Shown: positions 1-6,811, numbered from the stretch's first letter. The stretch: DNA of 14,947 nucleotides from an uncultured Oscillibacter sp. (GCA_934574045.1 CAKTMK010000046.1:1-14947); one strand, 5' to 3'. Translations and numbers: made by a program. The notes: generated from the letters alone by a model not told the origin.

Positions 1-2
1 CC

Positions 3-392
3 GGCGAGTGCATCGTCAACGCCAACCGCTCGGCCAATCTCCTGCGCAGCCGGTTTTACGTCTGCCCCATCTGCGGAAACGTCATCTGGTCGGCGGGGGA
101 GGGGGCGTTCTCCTGCTGCGGCGTGCGCCTTCCGCCGCTGGAGGCGGAGACGCCGGACGAGGAGCATCCGCTGCGGGCGGAGCGGGTGGAGAGCGAGTGG
201 TATGTAACGGTGGACCATCCCATGACCAAGGACCACTATATCCGCTTTCTGGCCTTTGTCACCGACGACCGGGCGCAGATCGTCCGGCTCTATCCGGAGC
301 AGAGCGCGCAGGCCCGGTTTTTCCCGCAGGGGCGTGGGATGCTGTACGCCTGCTGCAACCGGAACGGGCTGTTCGTCCGGCGCATCGGCTGA
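3..392 (+). CDS. Desulfoferrodoxin (superoxide reductase)-like protein, 5'-truncated
   Basis: The reading frame is already open at the window edge, so the start is missing; 129 residues are visible. A desulforedoxin-like metal site (CPICGN, visible residues 21-26, then CCG at 38-40) is followed by a superoxide-reductase-like domain: EEH at 53-55, DHPM at 71-74, KDHYI at 76-80 and a C-terminal CCNRNG at 117-122. In known desulfoferrodoxins the catalytic iron is held by four His and one Cys, the last pair lying in a C-N-x-H motif. Here H55, H72, H78 and C118 are in place with the expected 6- and 3-residue spacings, but the last His is Asn121, and the catalytic Lys before the first His is Glu. 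The family assignment is firm; superoxide reductase activity is doubtful. The visible sequence starts before the first metal site, so there may be an N-terminal extension of unknown content. A hairpin follows the stop codon. Confidence 0.75.
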   Translation, partial: GECIVNANRSANLLRSRFYVCPICGNVIWSAGEGAFSCCGVRLPPLEAETPDEEHPLRAERVESEWYVTVDHPMTKDHYIRFLAFVTDDRAQIVRLYPEQSAQARFFPQGRGMLYACCNRNGLFVRRIG

Positions 393-412
393 CGGGAGAG
401 CGTGAAGAAATC

Positions 413-451
413 CGGACGGGAGGGGCGCAATCCGCGCCCCTCCCGTTCCGT
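413..451. terminator. Hairpin between convergent genes, possible bidirectional terminator
   Basis: The arms CGG-ACGGGAGGGGCGC and GCGCCCCTCCCGTTCCG form a nearly perfect stem of about 15 base pairs with one bulged base and a short loop. It lies in the 79-base gap between the desulfoferrodoxin-like gene and the stop codon of tepA on the other strand. There is no T-tract on the plus strand and only a short T-rich stretch on the minus strand, so a terminator role is inferred from position and stem strength. Confidence 0.55.
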
Positions 452-471
452 ACCGTTCGGAGGATGGATGC

Positions 472-1200
472 TCAGCGGGTCTGGACCTGCCCGTAGAGCC
501 AGTCCAGCGCGTCGGACAGCGTCCCCACCTGATCGATCAGGCCCAGACGGACGGCCTCCTCGCCGTAGACCACGCTGCCCACGTCCGCGGCCATTTCCCC
601 GGTCTTGAGCATCAGGGAGAGGAACCGGTCCTGCTCGATGCGGCTGTTGCGGGTGACGAAATCCACGATCCGGTCCTGAAGCCGCTCAAAATAGTGATAG
701 GTCTGGGGCGCGGCGATCACCGTGCCGCTCATGCGGACGGGGTGGATGGTCATGGCGGCGGACGGCACGGCGAAGCTCCGCTTTGCCGCCACCGCCAGCG
801 GAAGCCCGATGGAGTGGCTCCCGCCCAGCACCAGCGACGCGGTGGGCTTGCTCATCCCGGCGATCAGCTCCGCGATGCCGAGGCCCGCCTCAATGTCGCC
901 GCCCACGGTGTTGAGCAGGAACAGCACGCCGTCCACCTCGTCGGACTGCTCCAGCGCGGCCAGAAGCGGCATAACGTGCTCGTATTTCGTGGTCTTTGTG
1001 GCGGTGGACGCGGTCATGTGGCCCTCGATCTGGCCGATGATGGTCAGACAGTGGAGATTTCCCCGGCGGGTCTTGGTGGTGACGGAGCCGGTGTCCACGA
1101 TCTGCTGCTGCCAGCTCTCCGGCCCGGTCCCGCTCTTCCGGGAGGAGCCGTCCTCCTCTTCCGGCTTTTCCGGCTGGGCCGGTTTTGTTGCTTCTTTCAT
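472..1200 (-). CDS. tepA: ClpP-family serine protease, TepA (translocation-enhancing protein) type
   Basis: The product is 242 residues, the usual length for Bacillus TepA/YmfB. After a charged, probably disordered N-terminus (about residues 1-45), it carries the family signature: HCLTIIGQIEGH (50-61), KTTKYEH, LLNTVGGDIEAG (95-105), GGSHSIG (126-132) and MTIHPVRMSG (150-159). By alignment to ClpP, Ser130 is the likely nucleophile and His153 the likely catalytic base. TepA of B. subtilis has been described as a cytoplasmic ClpP-like protein affecting protein export; its substrates are not established here. The ATG at 1200 was chosen because GAGGG lies five bases upstream; an in-frame ATG eight codons earlier is less well placed. 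The gene is divergent from proB and converges on the desulfoferrodoxin-like gene. No clear minus-strand promoter was found. Confidence 0.9.
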   Translation of the reverse strand: MKEATKPAQPEKPEEEDGSSRKSGTGPESWQQQIVDTGSVTTKTRRGNLHCLTIIGQIEGHMTASTATKTTKYEHVMPLLAALEQSDEVDGVLFLLNTVGGDIEAGLGIAELIAGMSKPTASLVLGGSHSIGLPLAVAAKRSFAVPSAAMTIHPVRMSGTVIAAPQTYHYFERLQDRIVDFVTRNSRIEQDRFLSLMLKTGEMAADVGSVVYGEEAVRLGLIDQVGTLSDALDWLYGQVQTR

Positions 1201-1275
1201 AAAAACCCTCGCTTTCCTTCCCATAGTCTTTACGGAAATTAAGGTTCTAGCCGGGTTTTCTTTTGCAAAACGGCG

Positions 1276-1284
1276 TGCTATAAT
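1276..1284 (+). promoter_or_regulatory. Extended -10 promoter of proBAC
   Basis: TGC followed directly by a perfect TATAAT at 1279-1284 forms an extended -10 element, which can work with a poor -35; only T-rich sequence is found at the -35 position. The transcript would start near 1290, leaving a leader of about 50 bases. That is too short for a T-box or other known proline-responsive leader RNA. Confidence 0.65.
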
Positions 1285-1338
1285 AGTTCGTACTTTACAA
1301 AAAGAATACGGGATCTTCCCGGAGGGGAGCTGAGGGGT

Positions 1339-2139
1339 TTGAATCAACAGCGTATCGTTGTGAAGGTGGGCACGTCCACCCTCACCCATGACTCCGGCGC
1401 GGTGAATCTGAACCGGATGGAAAAGCTGGTGCGCGTGCTGGCGGATCTGAACGGAATGGGGCATCAGGTGATCCTGGTGTCCTCCGGCGCCATCGCCGTG
1501 GGCACGGCGCGGCTGGGCCTGCCGGAGCGGCCCAAGGAACTGCGCATGAAGCAGGCGGCGGCCGCGGTGGGTCAGTGCCGCATCATGCACGTTTATGACA
1601 AGCTGTTCGCCGAGTACAACCGCACTGTTTCGCAGATCCTGCTGACGGGGGACGACGTGGACGACCCGGAGCGCTCCGCCCACCTTTCCAGCACGTTCGA
1701 GGCGCTGCTGGATATGCACGTGATCCCCGTCGTGAACGAGAACGACTCCGTGTCCTCCGCTGAGATCGAGACGGGCAAGCACAAGGTGCTGGGCGACAAC
1801 GACACGCTCTCGGCCATCGTGGCGCGGCTGTGCCACGCGGATCTGCTGATCCTGATCTCGGACATCGACGGGCTGTACGACGCGGACCCCCACACCCACC
1901 CGGAGGCGAAGCTCATCCCCCGGGTGGAGGAGCTGACGCCGGAAATTCTGGAGATGGCCGGCGGAGCCGGGACGTGGCGCGGCACCGGCGGCATGGCCAC
2001 CAAGCTGTCCGCCGCCCGGGTCGCCATGGACGCCGGGTGCGACATGGTCATCACCAACGGCCAGCGGACGGAGGACATCTATGACATCGTGGAGGGCCGG
2101 AGCATCGGCACCCGGTTCCTCGCCAAGCGGACGAAGTGA
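1339..2139 (+). CDS. proB: Glutamate 5-kinase, short form without PUA domain
   Basis: ProB phosphorylates L-glutamate with ATP, the first step of proline synthesis, in the cytoplasm. The 266 residues are a complete amino-acid-kinase domain: VVKVGTSTLT at the N-terminus (nucleotide-binding lysine and glycine loop), VILVSSGAIAVG, VVNENDSVSSAEI and GDNDTLSAIVA, then LLILISDIDGLYDADP and a GTGGMATKLSAA segment. The E. coli and B. subtilis enzymes are about 100 residues longer because of a C-terminal PUA domain; it is absent here, as in other short clostridial forms. Translation must start at a TTG (1339): no in-frame ATG lies between the promoter and the conserved N-terminus, and GGAGGGG at 1321-1327 precedes it by 11 bases. 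The stop codon is 13 bases before proA. Confidence 0.95.
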   Translation: MNQQRIVVKVGTSTLTHDSGAVNLNRMEKLVRVLADLNGMGHQVILVSSGAIAVGTARLGLPERPKELRMKQAAAAVGQCRIMHVYDKLFAEYNRTVSQILLTGDDVDDPERSAHLSSTFEALLDMHVIPVVNENDSVSSAEIETGKHKVLGDNDTLSAIVARLCHADLLILISDIDGLYDADPHTHPEAKLIPRVEELTPEILEMAGGAGTWRGTGGMATKLSAARVAMDAGCDMVITNGQRTEDIYDIVEGRSIGTRFLAKRTK

Positions 2140-2152
2140 GGAGACGAGAGGT

Positions 2153-3403
2153 ATGACGGTACTGGAGCAGCAGGGGAAGCGGGCCAAGACCGCGGGGCGG
2201 ACGCTGGCCATCGCCGGAACGGCGAAGAAGAACGCGGCGCTGGAGGCCATCGCCCGGACGCTGACGGAGCGGCAGGACGAGTGGCTGCGGGCCAACGCGG
2301 AGGATGTGGCCGCCGCGAAGGAGGCCGGGATGCGCCCGGCCATGCTGGACCGGCTGACGCTGACGCCGGAGCGCGTCGCCGGGATCGTGGACGGCGTGCG
2401 TCAGGTGGCGGCGCTGCCCGATCCCATCGGCACGGTCACGAAAATGGAGACCCGGCCCAACGGGCTTATCATCGGGCGGCGGCGGGTGCCGCTGGGCGTC
2501 ATCGCCATCATTTTTGAGGCCCGGCCCAACGTCACGGTGGACGCGGCGGCGCTGTGCCTGAAATCCGGAAACGCCTGCATCCTGCGGGGCGGGAAGGAGG
2601 CCATCCGGTCCAACCGCGCGGTGGCGGAGCTGATGCGCACGGCGCTGGAGTCGGCGGGCCTGCCCGCGGACTGCGTCTCGCTGGTGCAGGACACCGACCA
2701 CGCCACCGCCGAGGAGCTGATGCACCTGACGGAGTACGTGGACGTGCTGATCCCCCGGGGCGGCGCGGGACTGATCCGCTCCGTGGCCCGCAACGCCAGC
2801 GTCCCGGTGATCCGCACCGGCGAGGGCGTGTGCCATGTGTACATCGACCGGGACGCCGATCTGGACATGGGCGCCAAGATCCTCTACAACGCGAAATGCT
2901 CCCGCCCCTCCGTGTGCAACGCGGCGGAGTGCGTGCTGGTGGCGGAGAATGTGGCGGCGGACTTCTTCCAAAAGGCGGTCCCCCTGCTCAAGCAGAAGAA
3001 TGTGGAGCTGCGCTGCGACCCGGCCTCGCTGGCTCTGATCGGCGGGGACGCCGCGGCGGCGCAGGAGTCCGACTGGGACGCGGAGTATGACGACTATATC
3101 CTCGCCGTCCGCGTGGTGCGGGACGCGGAGGAGGCCATCGCCTTCATCAACGAGCACGGCACCGGCCACTCCGAGGCCATCATCACCAATAACTACTTTA
3201 CCGCCCAGCACTTTCTGGACGCGGTGGACGCGGCGGCGGTGTACGTCAACGCCTCCACCCGCTTTACCGACGGCGGAGAGTTCGGTCTGGGCGCGGAGAT
3301 CGGTATCTCCACCCAGAAGATGCACGCCCGCGGCCCCATGGGGCTGGAGGAGCTGACGAGCTGTAAATACGTGATCTACGGCGAGGGACAGGTCCGGGAG
3401 TGA
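2153..3403 (+). CDS. proA: Glutamate-5-semialdehyde dehydrogenase (gamma-glutamyl phosphate reductase)
   Basis: ProA reduces glutamyl-5-phosphate with NADPH to glutamate-5-semialdehyde, which cyclises to pyrroline-5-carboxylate. It is 416 residues against 417 in E. coli. Family hallmarks in order are RVPLGVIAIIFEARPNVTVDAA, CLKSGNACILRGGKEA, LIPRGGAGLI, ILYNAKCSRPSVCNAAE with the predicted catalytic cysteine at residue 255 (VCNA), and FTDGGEFGLGAEIGISTQK near the end. The ATG at 2153 follows GAGGAG and gives the family N-terminus; the open frame extends 24 codons further upstream into proB, but those codons do not fit the family. It sits 13 bases after proB and 60 bases before proC, so the three are almost certainly one transcript. 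Confidence 0.97.
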   Translation: MTVLEQQGKRAKTAGRTLAIAGTAKKNAALEAIARTLTERQDEWLRANAEDVAAAKEAGMRPAMLDRLTLTPERVAGIVDGVRQVAALPDPIGTVTKMETRPNGLIIGRRRVPLGVIAIIFEARPNVTVDAAALCLKSGNACILRGGKEAIRSNRAVAELMRTALESAGLPADCVSLVQDTDHATAEELMHLTEYVDVLIPRGGAGLIRSVARNASVPVIRTGEGVCHVYIDRDADLDMGAKILYNAKCSRPSVCNAAECVLVAENVAADFFQKAVPLLKQKNVELRCDPASLALIGGDAAAAQESDWDAEYDDYILAVRVVRDAEEAIAFINEHGTGHSEAIITNNYFTAQHFLDAVDAAAVYVNASTRFTDGGEFGLGAEIGISTQKMHARGPMGLEELTSCKYVIYGEGQVRE

Positions 3404-3463
3404 GCTTCGCTCCGCCGCGCCGTGCGCGCGGCCCCGGCCTTGAAGCAGAAAGGAACGGTCAAT

Positions 3464-4267
3464 ATGGCGATCTTTGGATTTATCGGCGTTGGAAATATGG
3501 GCGGTGCGCTGGCGCGGGCGGCCTGCCGGAGCGTTCCGGCGGAGCAGGTGGTGCTGGCCAACCGCACGCCGGAAAAGGCGCGGGCGCTGGCCGCGGAGCT
3601 GGGCTGCCGCGCGGCGGACAGCCGCGCCGCGGCCGCCGAGGCGGACTTCCTTTTTCTGGGCGTGAAGCCCCAGATGATGGCGGAGCTGTGCGGCCAGCTC
3701 GCCCCGGTGCTGGCGGAGCGGAAGGACCGCTTCGTGCTGGTGACCATGGCGGCGGGGCTGACCATCGAGACGATCCAGAAGCTGGCGGGCGGCGAATATC
3801 CGGTGATCCGCATCATGCCCAACACGCCCTGCGCCATCGGCGAGGGCATGACGCTCTACACCCCCGGCCCGGGCGTGACGCATGAGGAGGAAGCGGCCTT
3901 CCTCGCCGGGATGACCGGCGCGGGGGAGTTTCTCTCCCTGCCGGAGCGGCTGATCGACGCGGGCAGCGCCATCTCCGGCTGCGGCCCGGCGTATGTCTAT
4001 CTGTTCATTGAGGCGCTGGCGGACGGCGGCGTGACCTGCGGCCTGCCCCGGGCGGACGCCCAGAAGCTGGCGGCGCAGACGCTGGCGGGCGCGGCCCGGC
4101 TGGTCCAGCAGAGCGGGCGGCATCCCGGCGAGCTGAAGGACGCGGTCTGCTCCCCCGGCGGGACCACCGTGCAGGGTGTCCGGGCGCTGGAGGAGCGGGG
4201 CTTCCGCGCCGCCGCCATGAACGCGGTCATTGCCGCCTATGAAAAAACGCTGGCGCTGAAGGGCTGA
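3464..4267 (+). CDS. proC: Pyrroline-5-carboxylate reductase
   Basis: ProC catalyses the last step of proline synthesis, NAD(P)H-dependent reduction of pyrroline-5-carboxylate. The 267 residues match the usual length. The N-terminus has the dinucleotide-binding glycine motif GFIGVGNMGGALA (residues 4-16). Later come FLGVKPQMM, VIRIMPNTPC and the dimer-domain signature SGCGPAYVYLFIEALADGG, followed by SPGGTTVQGVRALEE. The ATG at 3464 follows AAAGGA with nine bases spacing; an upstream in-frame ATG at 3422 has no ribosome site and would add 14 non-family residues. The 60-base gap after proA contains a GC-only hairpin (GCCGCGC 3414-3420 with GCGCGGC 3426-3432). No T-rich terminator follows the gene; the rpsU promoter begins 42 bases after its stop. 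Confidence 0.97.
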   Translation: MAIFGFIGVGNMGGALARAACRSVPAEQVVLANRTPEKARALAAELGCRAADSRAAAAEADFLFLGVKPQMMAELCGQLAPVLAERKDRFVLVTMAAGLTIETIQKLAGGEYPVIRIMPNTPCAIGEGMTLYTPGPGVTHEEEAAFLAGMTGAGEFLSLPERLIDAGSAISGCGPAYVYLFIEALADGGVTCGLPRADAQKLAAQTLAGAARLVQQSGRHPGELKDAVCSPGGTTVQGVRALEERGFRAAAMNAVIAAYEKTLALKG

Positions 4268-4309
4268 GCGCGTCCGCGCCGCCCCGGCGGGCAGTCAACA
4301 AAAAATTTC

Positions 4310-4338
4310 TTGACAAGCTGACAGTCAGCCGGTATAAT
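4310..4338 (+). promoter_or_regulatory. Consensus sigma-A promoter of rpsU
   Basis: TTGACA (4310-4315), a 17-base spacer and TATAAT (4333-4338) match the housekeeping consensus at all 12 positions. Transcription should start near 4345. The -35 also forms the right arm of an inverted repeat, GTCAA at 4293-4297 with TTGAC at 4310-4314. Confidence 0.92.
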
Positions 4339-4350
4339 AGGCTCGTTAAA

Positions 4351-4392
4351 GCCATGAATATGGCCCTTAAATGCTGCGGTTTTCCCGGCATT
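4351..4392 (+). promoter_or_regulatory. Structured 5' leader of rpsU
   Basis: The leader has two potential hairpins. GCCAT-GAAT-ATGGC (4351-4364) is embedded in a larger dyad with TTAA on both sides. AATGC (4370-4374) pairs with GCATT (4388-4392) around an inner GG/CC stem and TTTT loop, and ends just two bases before the ribosome site. Whether this controls bS21 synthesis is unknown. Confidence 0.4.
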
Positions 4393-4412
4393 CTGGAGGG
4401 AGGGAAATATAA

Positions 4413-4598
4413 ATGTCTGAGATCCACATCAAAGAGGGCGAGAACATCGACAGCGCCCTGAAGCGCTTCAAGCGCAGCTGTGCAAAGGCGGGCGTTCTCG
4501 CGGAGGTGCGCAAGAGAGAGCACTATGAGAGCCCCAGTGTCAAGCGCCGCAAGAAGTCCGAGGCTGCTCGGAAGAACAAGAACAAGCGCTTCTATTGA
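4413..4598 (+). CDS. rpsU: Small ribosomal subunit protein bS21
   Basis: This 61-residue, very basic protein is a component of the 30S subunit and helps mRNA initiation. The family pattern is clear: IHIKEGENIDSALKRFKR near the start, then VLAEVRKREHYESPSVKRR and a lysine/arginine-rich tail ending in KNKNKRFY. The length is normal for Firmicutes. A very strong ribosome site (GGAGGGAGG at 4395-4403) precedes the ATG. The gene is monocistronic: it has its own consensus promoter and a strong intrinsic terminator five bases after the stop codon. In many Firmicutes rpsU is linked to yqeY, but here an EamA transporter follows instead. Confidence 0.98.
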   Translation: MSEIHIKEGENIDSALKRFKRSCAKAGVLAEVRKREHYESPSVKRRKKSEAARKNKNKRFY

Positions 4599-4603
4599 TC
4601 CTG

Positions 4604-4641
4604 AAAAAACAGCGCCGCATCTGCGGCGCTGTTTTTATTTT
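4604..4641 (+). terminator. Intrinsic terminator of rpsU
   Basis: A stem of about 15 base pairs with core CAGCGCCGCA/TGCGGCGCTG, a two-base turn, an upstream A-run and a downstream TTTTTATTTT tract. It starts five bases after the rpsU stop codon. Confidence 0.95.
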
Positions 4642-4977
4642 GCCGTGCGGCCCATGGCGGACGAGATGTATGCGGTCTGTTGACAGGCTCCGGCCCGTCC
4701 GCGGCGGATGGCCGTCCGGCGGGGCGGCAGCTTTGCGGTTTGCCGTCCGATGCGGTCTGACGCCGCGCAATTCGCCGCTGCTGAGCGTGAGCGTCGGCAT
4801 CCGCCGGCTTGTCCTGCGCGTTTGTGAAAGCGTCCGCAAGCAGGAGAGGAGCGCCGAAAAACATCTCAAAAATTTCCCGTTTTCTTCTTCCAATTTGGGC
4901 GGATCGGTGGTATCATGCGGTCAAAAGCGGACAGGATGTCCGGCAGACAAAGATCGGATCGAAGATGGGCTGAGGAT
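4642..4977. other. Gene-free stretch between rpsU terminator and the EamA transporter
   Basis: No open frame here has a ribosome site or a recognisable protein. The only support is for a possible promoter near its right end (4888-4916). A TTGACA at 4680-4685 has no -10 partner. Base composition is less GC-rich toward 4860-4910 than in neighbouring genes. Confidence 0.5.
4888..4916 (+). promoter_or_regulatory. Possible promoter of the EamA transporter gene
   Basis: TTCCAA (4888-4893), 17 bases and TATCAT (4911-4916) make a moderate sigma-A match. If real, transcription starts near 4922, which would exclude the ATG at 4915 as translation start and favour the one at 4978. Confidence 0.4.
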
Positions 4978-5865
4978 ATGGAGCGGGAGACCGGAGATCC
5001 CGGCAGCGCGCGGTATGTTCTGATGATCGTTCTGCAAAGCGTTTTGTACGGCTTGATGGACGTGCTCTCCAAGCAGGCGTATGCCGTCATGCCGGTCGAT
5101 TGCTTCCTGCTCCTGCGCTATCTTCTGGCGGCGCTTCTGATGCTCCCGCTCTGGCATCGGCGCATATGGTCCGCGATCAGGCGCGTCCCCGTCGGAAAGT
5201 ATATCCTGCCCAGCGCCTGCATGGCGCTGGCGTTCCTGTTCAGCAATCTGGCATTGCAGTATACCACGGCCGCCAATATGTCGTTCATCCGCTCGCTGTC
5301 CACCGTGATCGTGCCCGCGCTGCTGCTGATCTTTTACCGGCAGAAATACACAAAGGTGGAGCTTTTTCTCCAGCCGTTCATTCTGCTGGGACTGTATCTC
5401 CTGTGCGCAAAGGGCGGACTGAGCAGTCTGGGGCTGGGCGAGGCATTTGCGTTCATCGCGGCTGCGCTGGTGGCCGGATCGCTGGTGTTCGGCCGCAGGT
5501 CGCTTCAATTCGTTTCCGCCGAGACCCTTTCGTTTGTTCAGATCGTCCTTGCGATTGCGGCCTGCGGGACCATGACGCTGCTCACCGGAACGGTCGGCTG
5601 CGCGGCCCGGGCGCTGGACCTGCGCGTGCTGCTGTCGCCGCTTTACGCGGCGGCCGGCTGCACCATCGGCGGGTATATGCTCCAAAATGTGGCGCTGGAT
5701 CATATCTCGGCGAAGACCGTCGGCGTTGCCCAGAGCCTGTATCCCATTGCGGCGGCGGCGATCGCCTGCGCGGTCCTCGGCGAGACGCTTTCGGCCGCGG
5801 GCGCTGTGGGCGCGGCCATCCTGCTGGCCTGCGTTATTCTGGAGAATCTTTTCATAAAGGAATGA
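4978..5865 (+). CDS. EamA/DMT-family (drug/metabolite) transporter
   Basis: A 295-residue, strongly hydrophobic protein with about ten membrane segments arranged as two similar halves, typical of EamA permeases that export or exchange small metabolites; the substrate cannot be told. First-half features include YGLMDVLSKQAYA and LRYLLAALLMLPL, followed by FLFSNLALQYTTAANMSFI and the LSTVIVPALLLIF segment. The second half has GYMLQNVALDHISAKTVGVAQ and YPIAAAAIACAVLGETLSAAG, the usual EamA end pattern, then ILENLFIKE. The start is uncertain: ATG 4978 has GAGG only two bases away; ATG 4915 or 4936 would add 21 or 14 polar residues. Codon choice is visibly less GC-biased than in the proline genes. 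It converges with the next gene on a shared terminator. Confidence 0.85.
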   Translation: MERETGDPGSARYVLMIVLQSVLYGLMDVLSKQAYAVMPVDCFLLLRYLLAALLMLPLWHRRIWSAIRRVPVGKYILPSACMALAFLFSNLALQYTTAANMSFIRSLSTVIVPALLLIFYRQKYTKVELFLQPFILLGLYLLCAKGGLSSLGLGEAFAFIAAALVAGSLVFGRRSLQFVSAETLSFVQIVLAIAACGTMTLLTGTVGCAARALDLRVLLSPLYAAAGCTIGGYMLQNVALDHISAKTVGVAQSLYPIAAAAIACAVLGETLSAAGAVGAAILLACVILENLFIKE

Positions 5866-5895
5866 CCCGCCGCCCAACGCGGCCCGCAAAACCCG

Positions 5896-5933
5896 AAAAA
5901 AAGGCCGCGTTCCGTCGGAACGCGGCCTTTTTT
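5896..5933. terminator. Bidirectional intrinsic terminator
   Basis: AGGCCGCGTTCC and GGAACGCGGCCT form a perfect stem with a three-base loop, flanked by an A-run of seven on the left and a T-run of six on the right. It therefore works on both strands. It lies between the transporter stop (5865) and the end of the minus-strand gene (5940). Confidence 0.95.
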
Positions 5934-5939
5934 GTGCAC

Positions 5940-6707
5940 TCAGCGGGGCTTGAACAGCCGGTCCAGCAGGTCGCTGACCTCCGGGTACTGGAAAAACGCC
6001 GCCTGTGCGCCGAGGGCGCGGCCCGCCCGCAGCTTTTGCAGCAGCGTGTCCGCGTCGTCGAACAGGACGAAGTGGGTCTTTCCCTCGTGGGTATAGGTGA
6101 AATACCGGGCGCACAGGTCCGCGGAGAAGAACACGGCGGGCTTTTCCCGCTCCATCAGCGTGGAAAATTCCGATTCCGTCAGCGGACGGCCCTCGCCGGA
6201 GGGGCAGGGGAGCGGGAAATCCATCCGCAGCCGCTCCAGATCCAGCGCCAGCCGCCCCGCCCCCCGGGCGGACACCGCCTGCCGCAGCCGCTGGGTCAGG
6301 TTGCCGCCGGACAGGGCCGTGCAGACCGGCACTGCGGCGGATTCCGCGGCGGCGGCATACCCTTCCGGAACGCAGAGCGTCAGCCGGTTTTTCCGGGTCA
6401 GCGCGTCCAGCGTCCGGGCCAGCGGGAGAAGATCGCCCCGGACCGGCCCGTCCCAGTCCAGCACGATGCCGCCGTACCCCCGGCGGCCGCACTCCCGCAG
6501 CGCGGCGGCGGCCAGCTTTCCCGGTTCCTCCACGATGGGAGCCTCCCGCCCGCTCAGACCCAGCAGCCCGCCCCGGGTCTGCGCCAGCAGCGCCTGCCGC
6601 AGCAGCGTGGATTCCGGCCCGATGCGGTAGGCCATGTGGACGAAGGAACGGGTGAAGCGGGACGCCTCCTGAAGCTGCCCCGGCGTGACGGCGAGATAGA
6701 CCTGCAA
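5940..6707 (-). CDS. Uncharacterised protein, possibly GH18-like TIM barrel
   Basis: I do not recognise this 255-residue protein with confidence. There is no signal peptide or membrane segment, so it looks cytoplasmic. Two places recall glycoside hydrolase family 18 / spore-cortex YaaH-like barrels: GGIVLDWDGPV (79-89), which resembles the DGxDxDxE strand, and a C-terminal THFVLFDDADTLLQKLRAG followed by AQAAFFQYPEV, like the family's last strands. The position of the GH18 catalytic Glu is Asp86, so a chitinase-type reaction is unlikely. The first codon is a TTG (6707-6705) with AAGGGGGG eight bases upstream; no ATG start fits better. The gene is divergent from yqeG, the starts being about 104 bases apart, and shares a terminator with the transporter. 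Confidence 0.7.
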   Translation of the reverse strand: MQVYLAVTPGQLQEASRFTRSFVHMAYRIGPESTLLRQALLAQTRGGLLGLSGREAPIVEEPGKLAAAALRECGRRGYGGIVLDWDGPVRGDLLPLARTLDALTRKNRLTLCVPEGYAAAAESAAVPVCTALSGGNLTQRLRQAVSARGAGRLALDLERLRMDFPLPCPSGEGRPLTESEFSTLMEREKPAVFFSADLCARYFTYTHEGKTHFVLFDDADTLLQKLRAGRALGAQAAFFQYPEVSDLLDRLFKPR

Positions 6708-6719
6708 GCCAAGCCCCCC

Positions 6720-6748
6720 TTGTATCCAGACTGAAAAATTGGTATACT
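6720..6748 (+). promoter_or_regulatory. Probable promoter of the yqeG-type gene
   Basis: TTGTAT (6720-6725), 17 bases and TATACT (6743-6748). The -10 is a five-of-six match and the -35 a weak one. The predicted start near 6755 lies just before a perfect palindrome. Confidence 0.55.
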
Positions 6749-6758
6749 GATAAAAGGT

Positions 6759-6774
6759 GTCCGGCGCGCCGGAC
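6759..6774. repeat. Perfect 16-bp palindrome in the yqeG-type leader
   Basis: GTCCGGCGCGCCGGAC reads the same on both strands. It begins about four bases after the predicted transcription start and lies in the intergenic region shared with the minus-strand gene. It could be an operator or an RNA hairpin at the 5' end of the transcript. Confidence 0.6.
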
Positions 6775-6811
6775 CGTACCGCACGATATTTATGAGGATG
6801 GGAGACCGACT

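Noticed and set aside
1290..1338. A proline T-box or riboswitch before proB
   Set aside because: Only about 50 bases lie between the predicted transcript start and the start codon, with no T-box sequence or terminator.
472..2343. A very long minus-strand open frame covering proB and part of proA (623 codons)
   Set aside because: Only the last 242 codons match TepA. The rest is the antisense of proB/proA with low-complexity His/Arg/Gly content, a common effect of GC-rich genes.
2051..4123. A 690-codon minus-strand open frame over proA and proC
   Set aside because: It is antisense to two clearly recognised genes, has Arg/His-rich composition and no family resemblance.
4680..4685. TTGACA as a promoter after rpsU
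   Set aside because: No -10-like hexamer at 16-18 bases and no gene nearby to serve.
5100..6734. A 544-codon plus-strand open frame across the transporter and the minus-strand gene
   Set aside because: It runs through a strong bidirectional terminator and is out of frame with the transporter; no family pattern.
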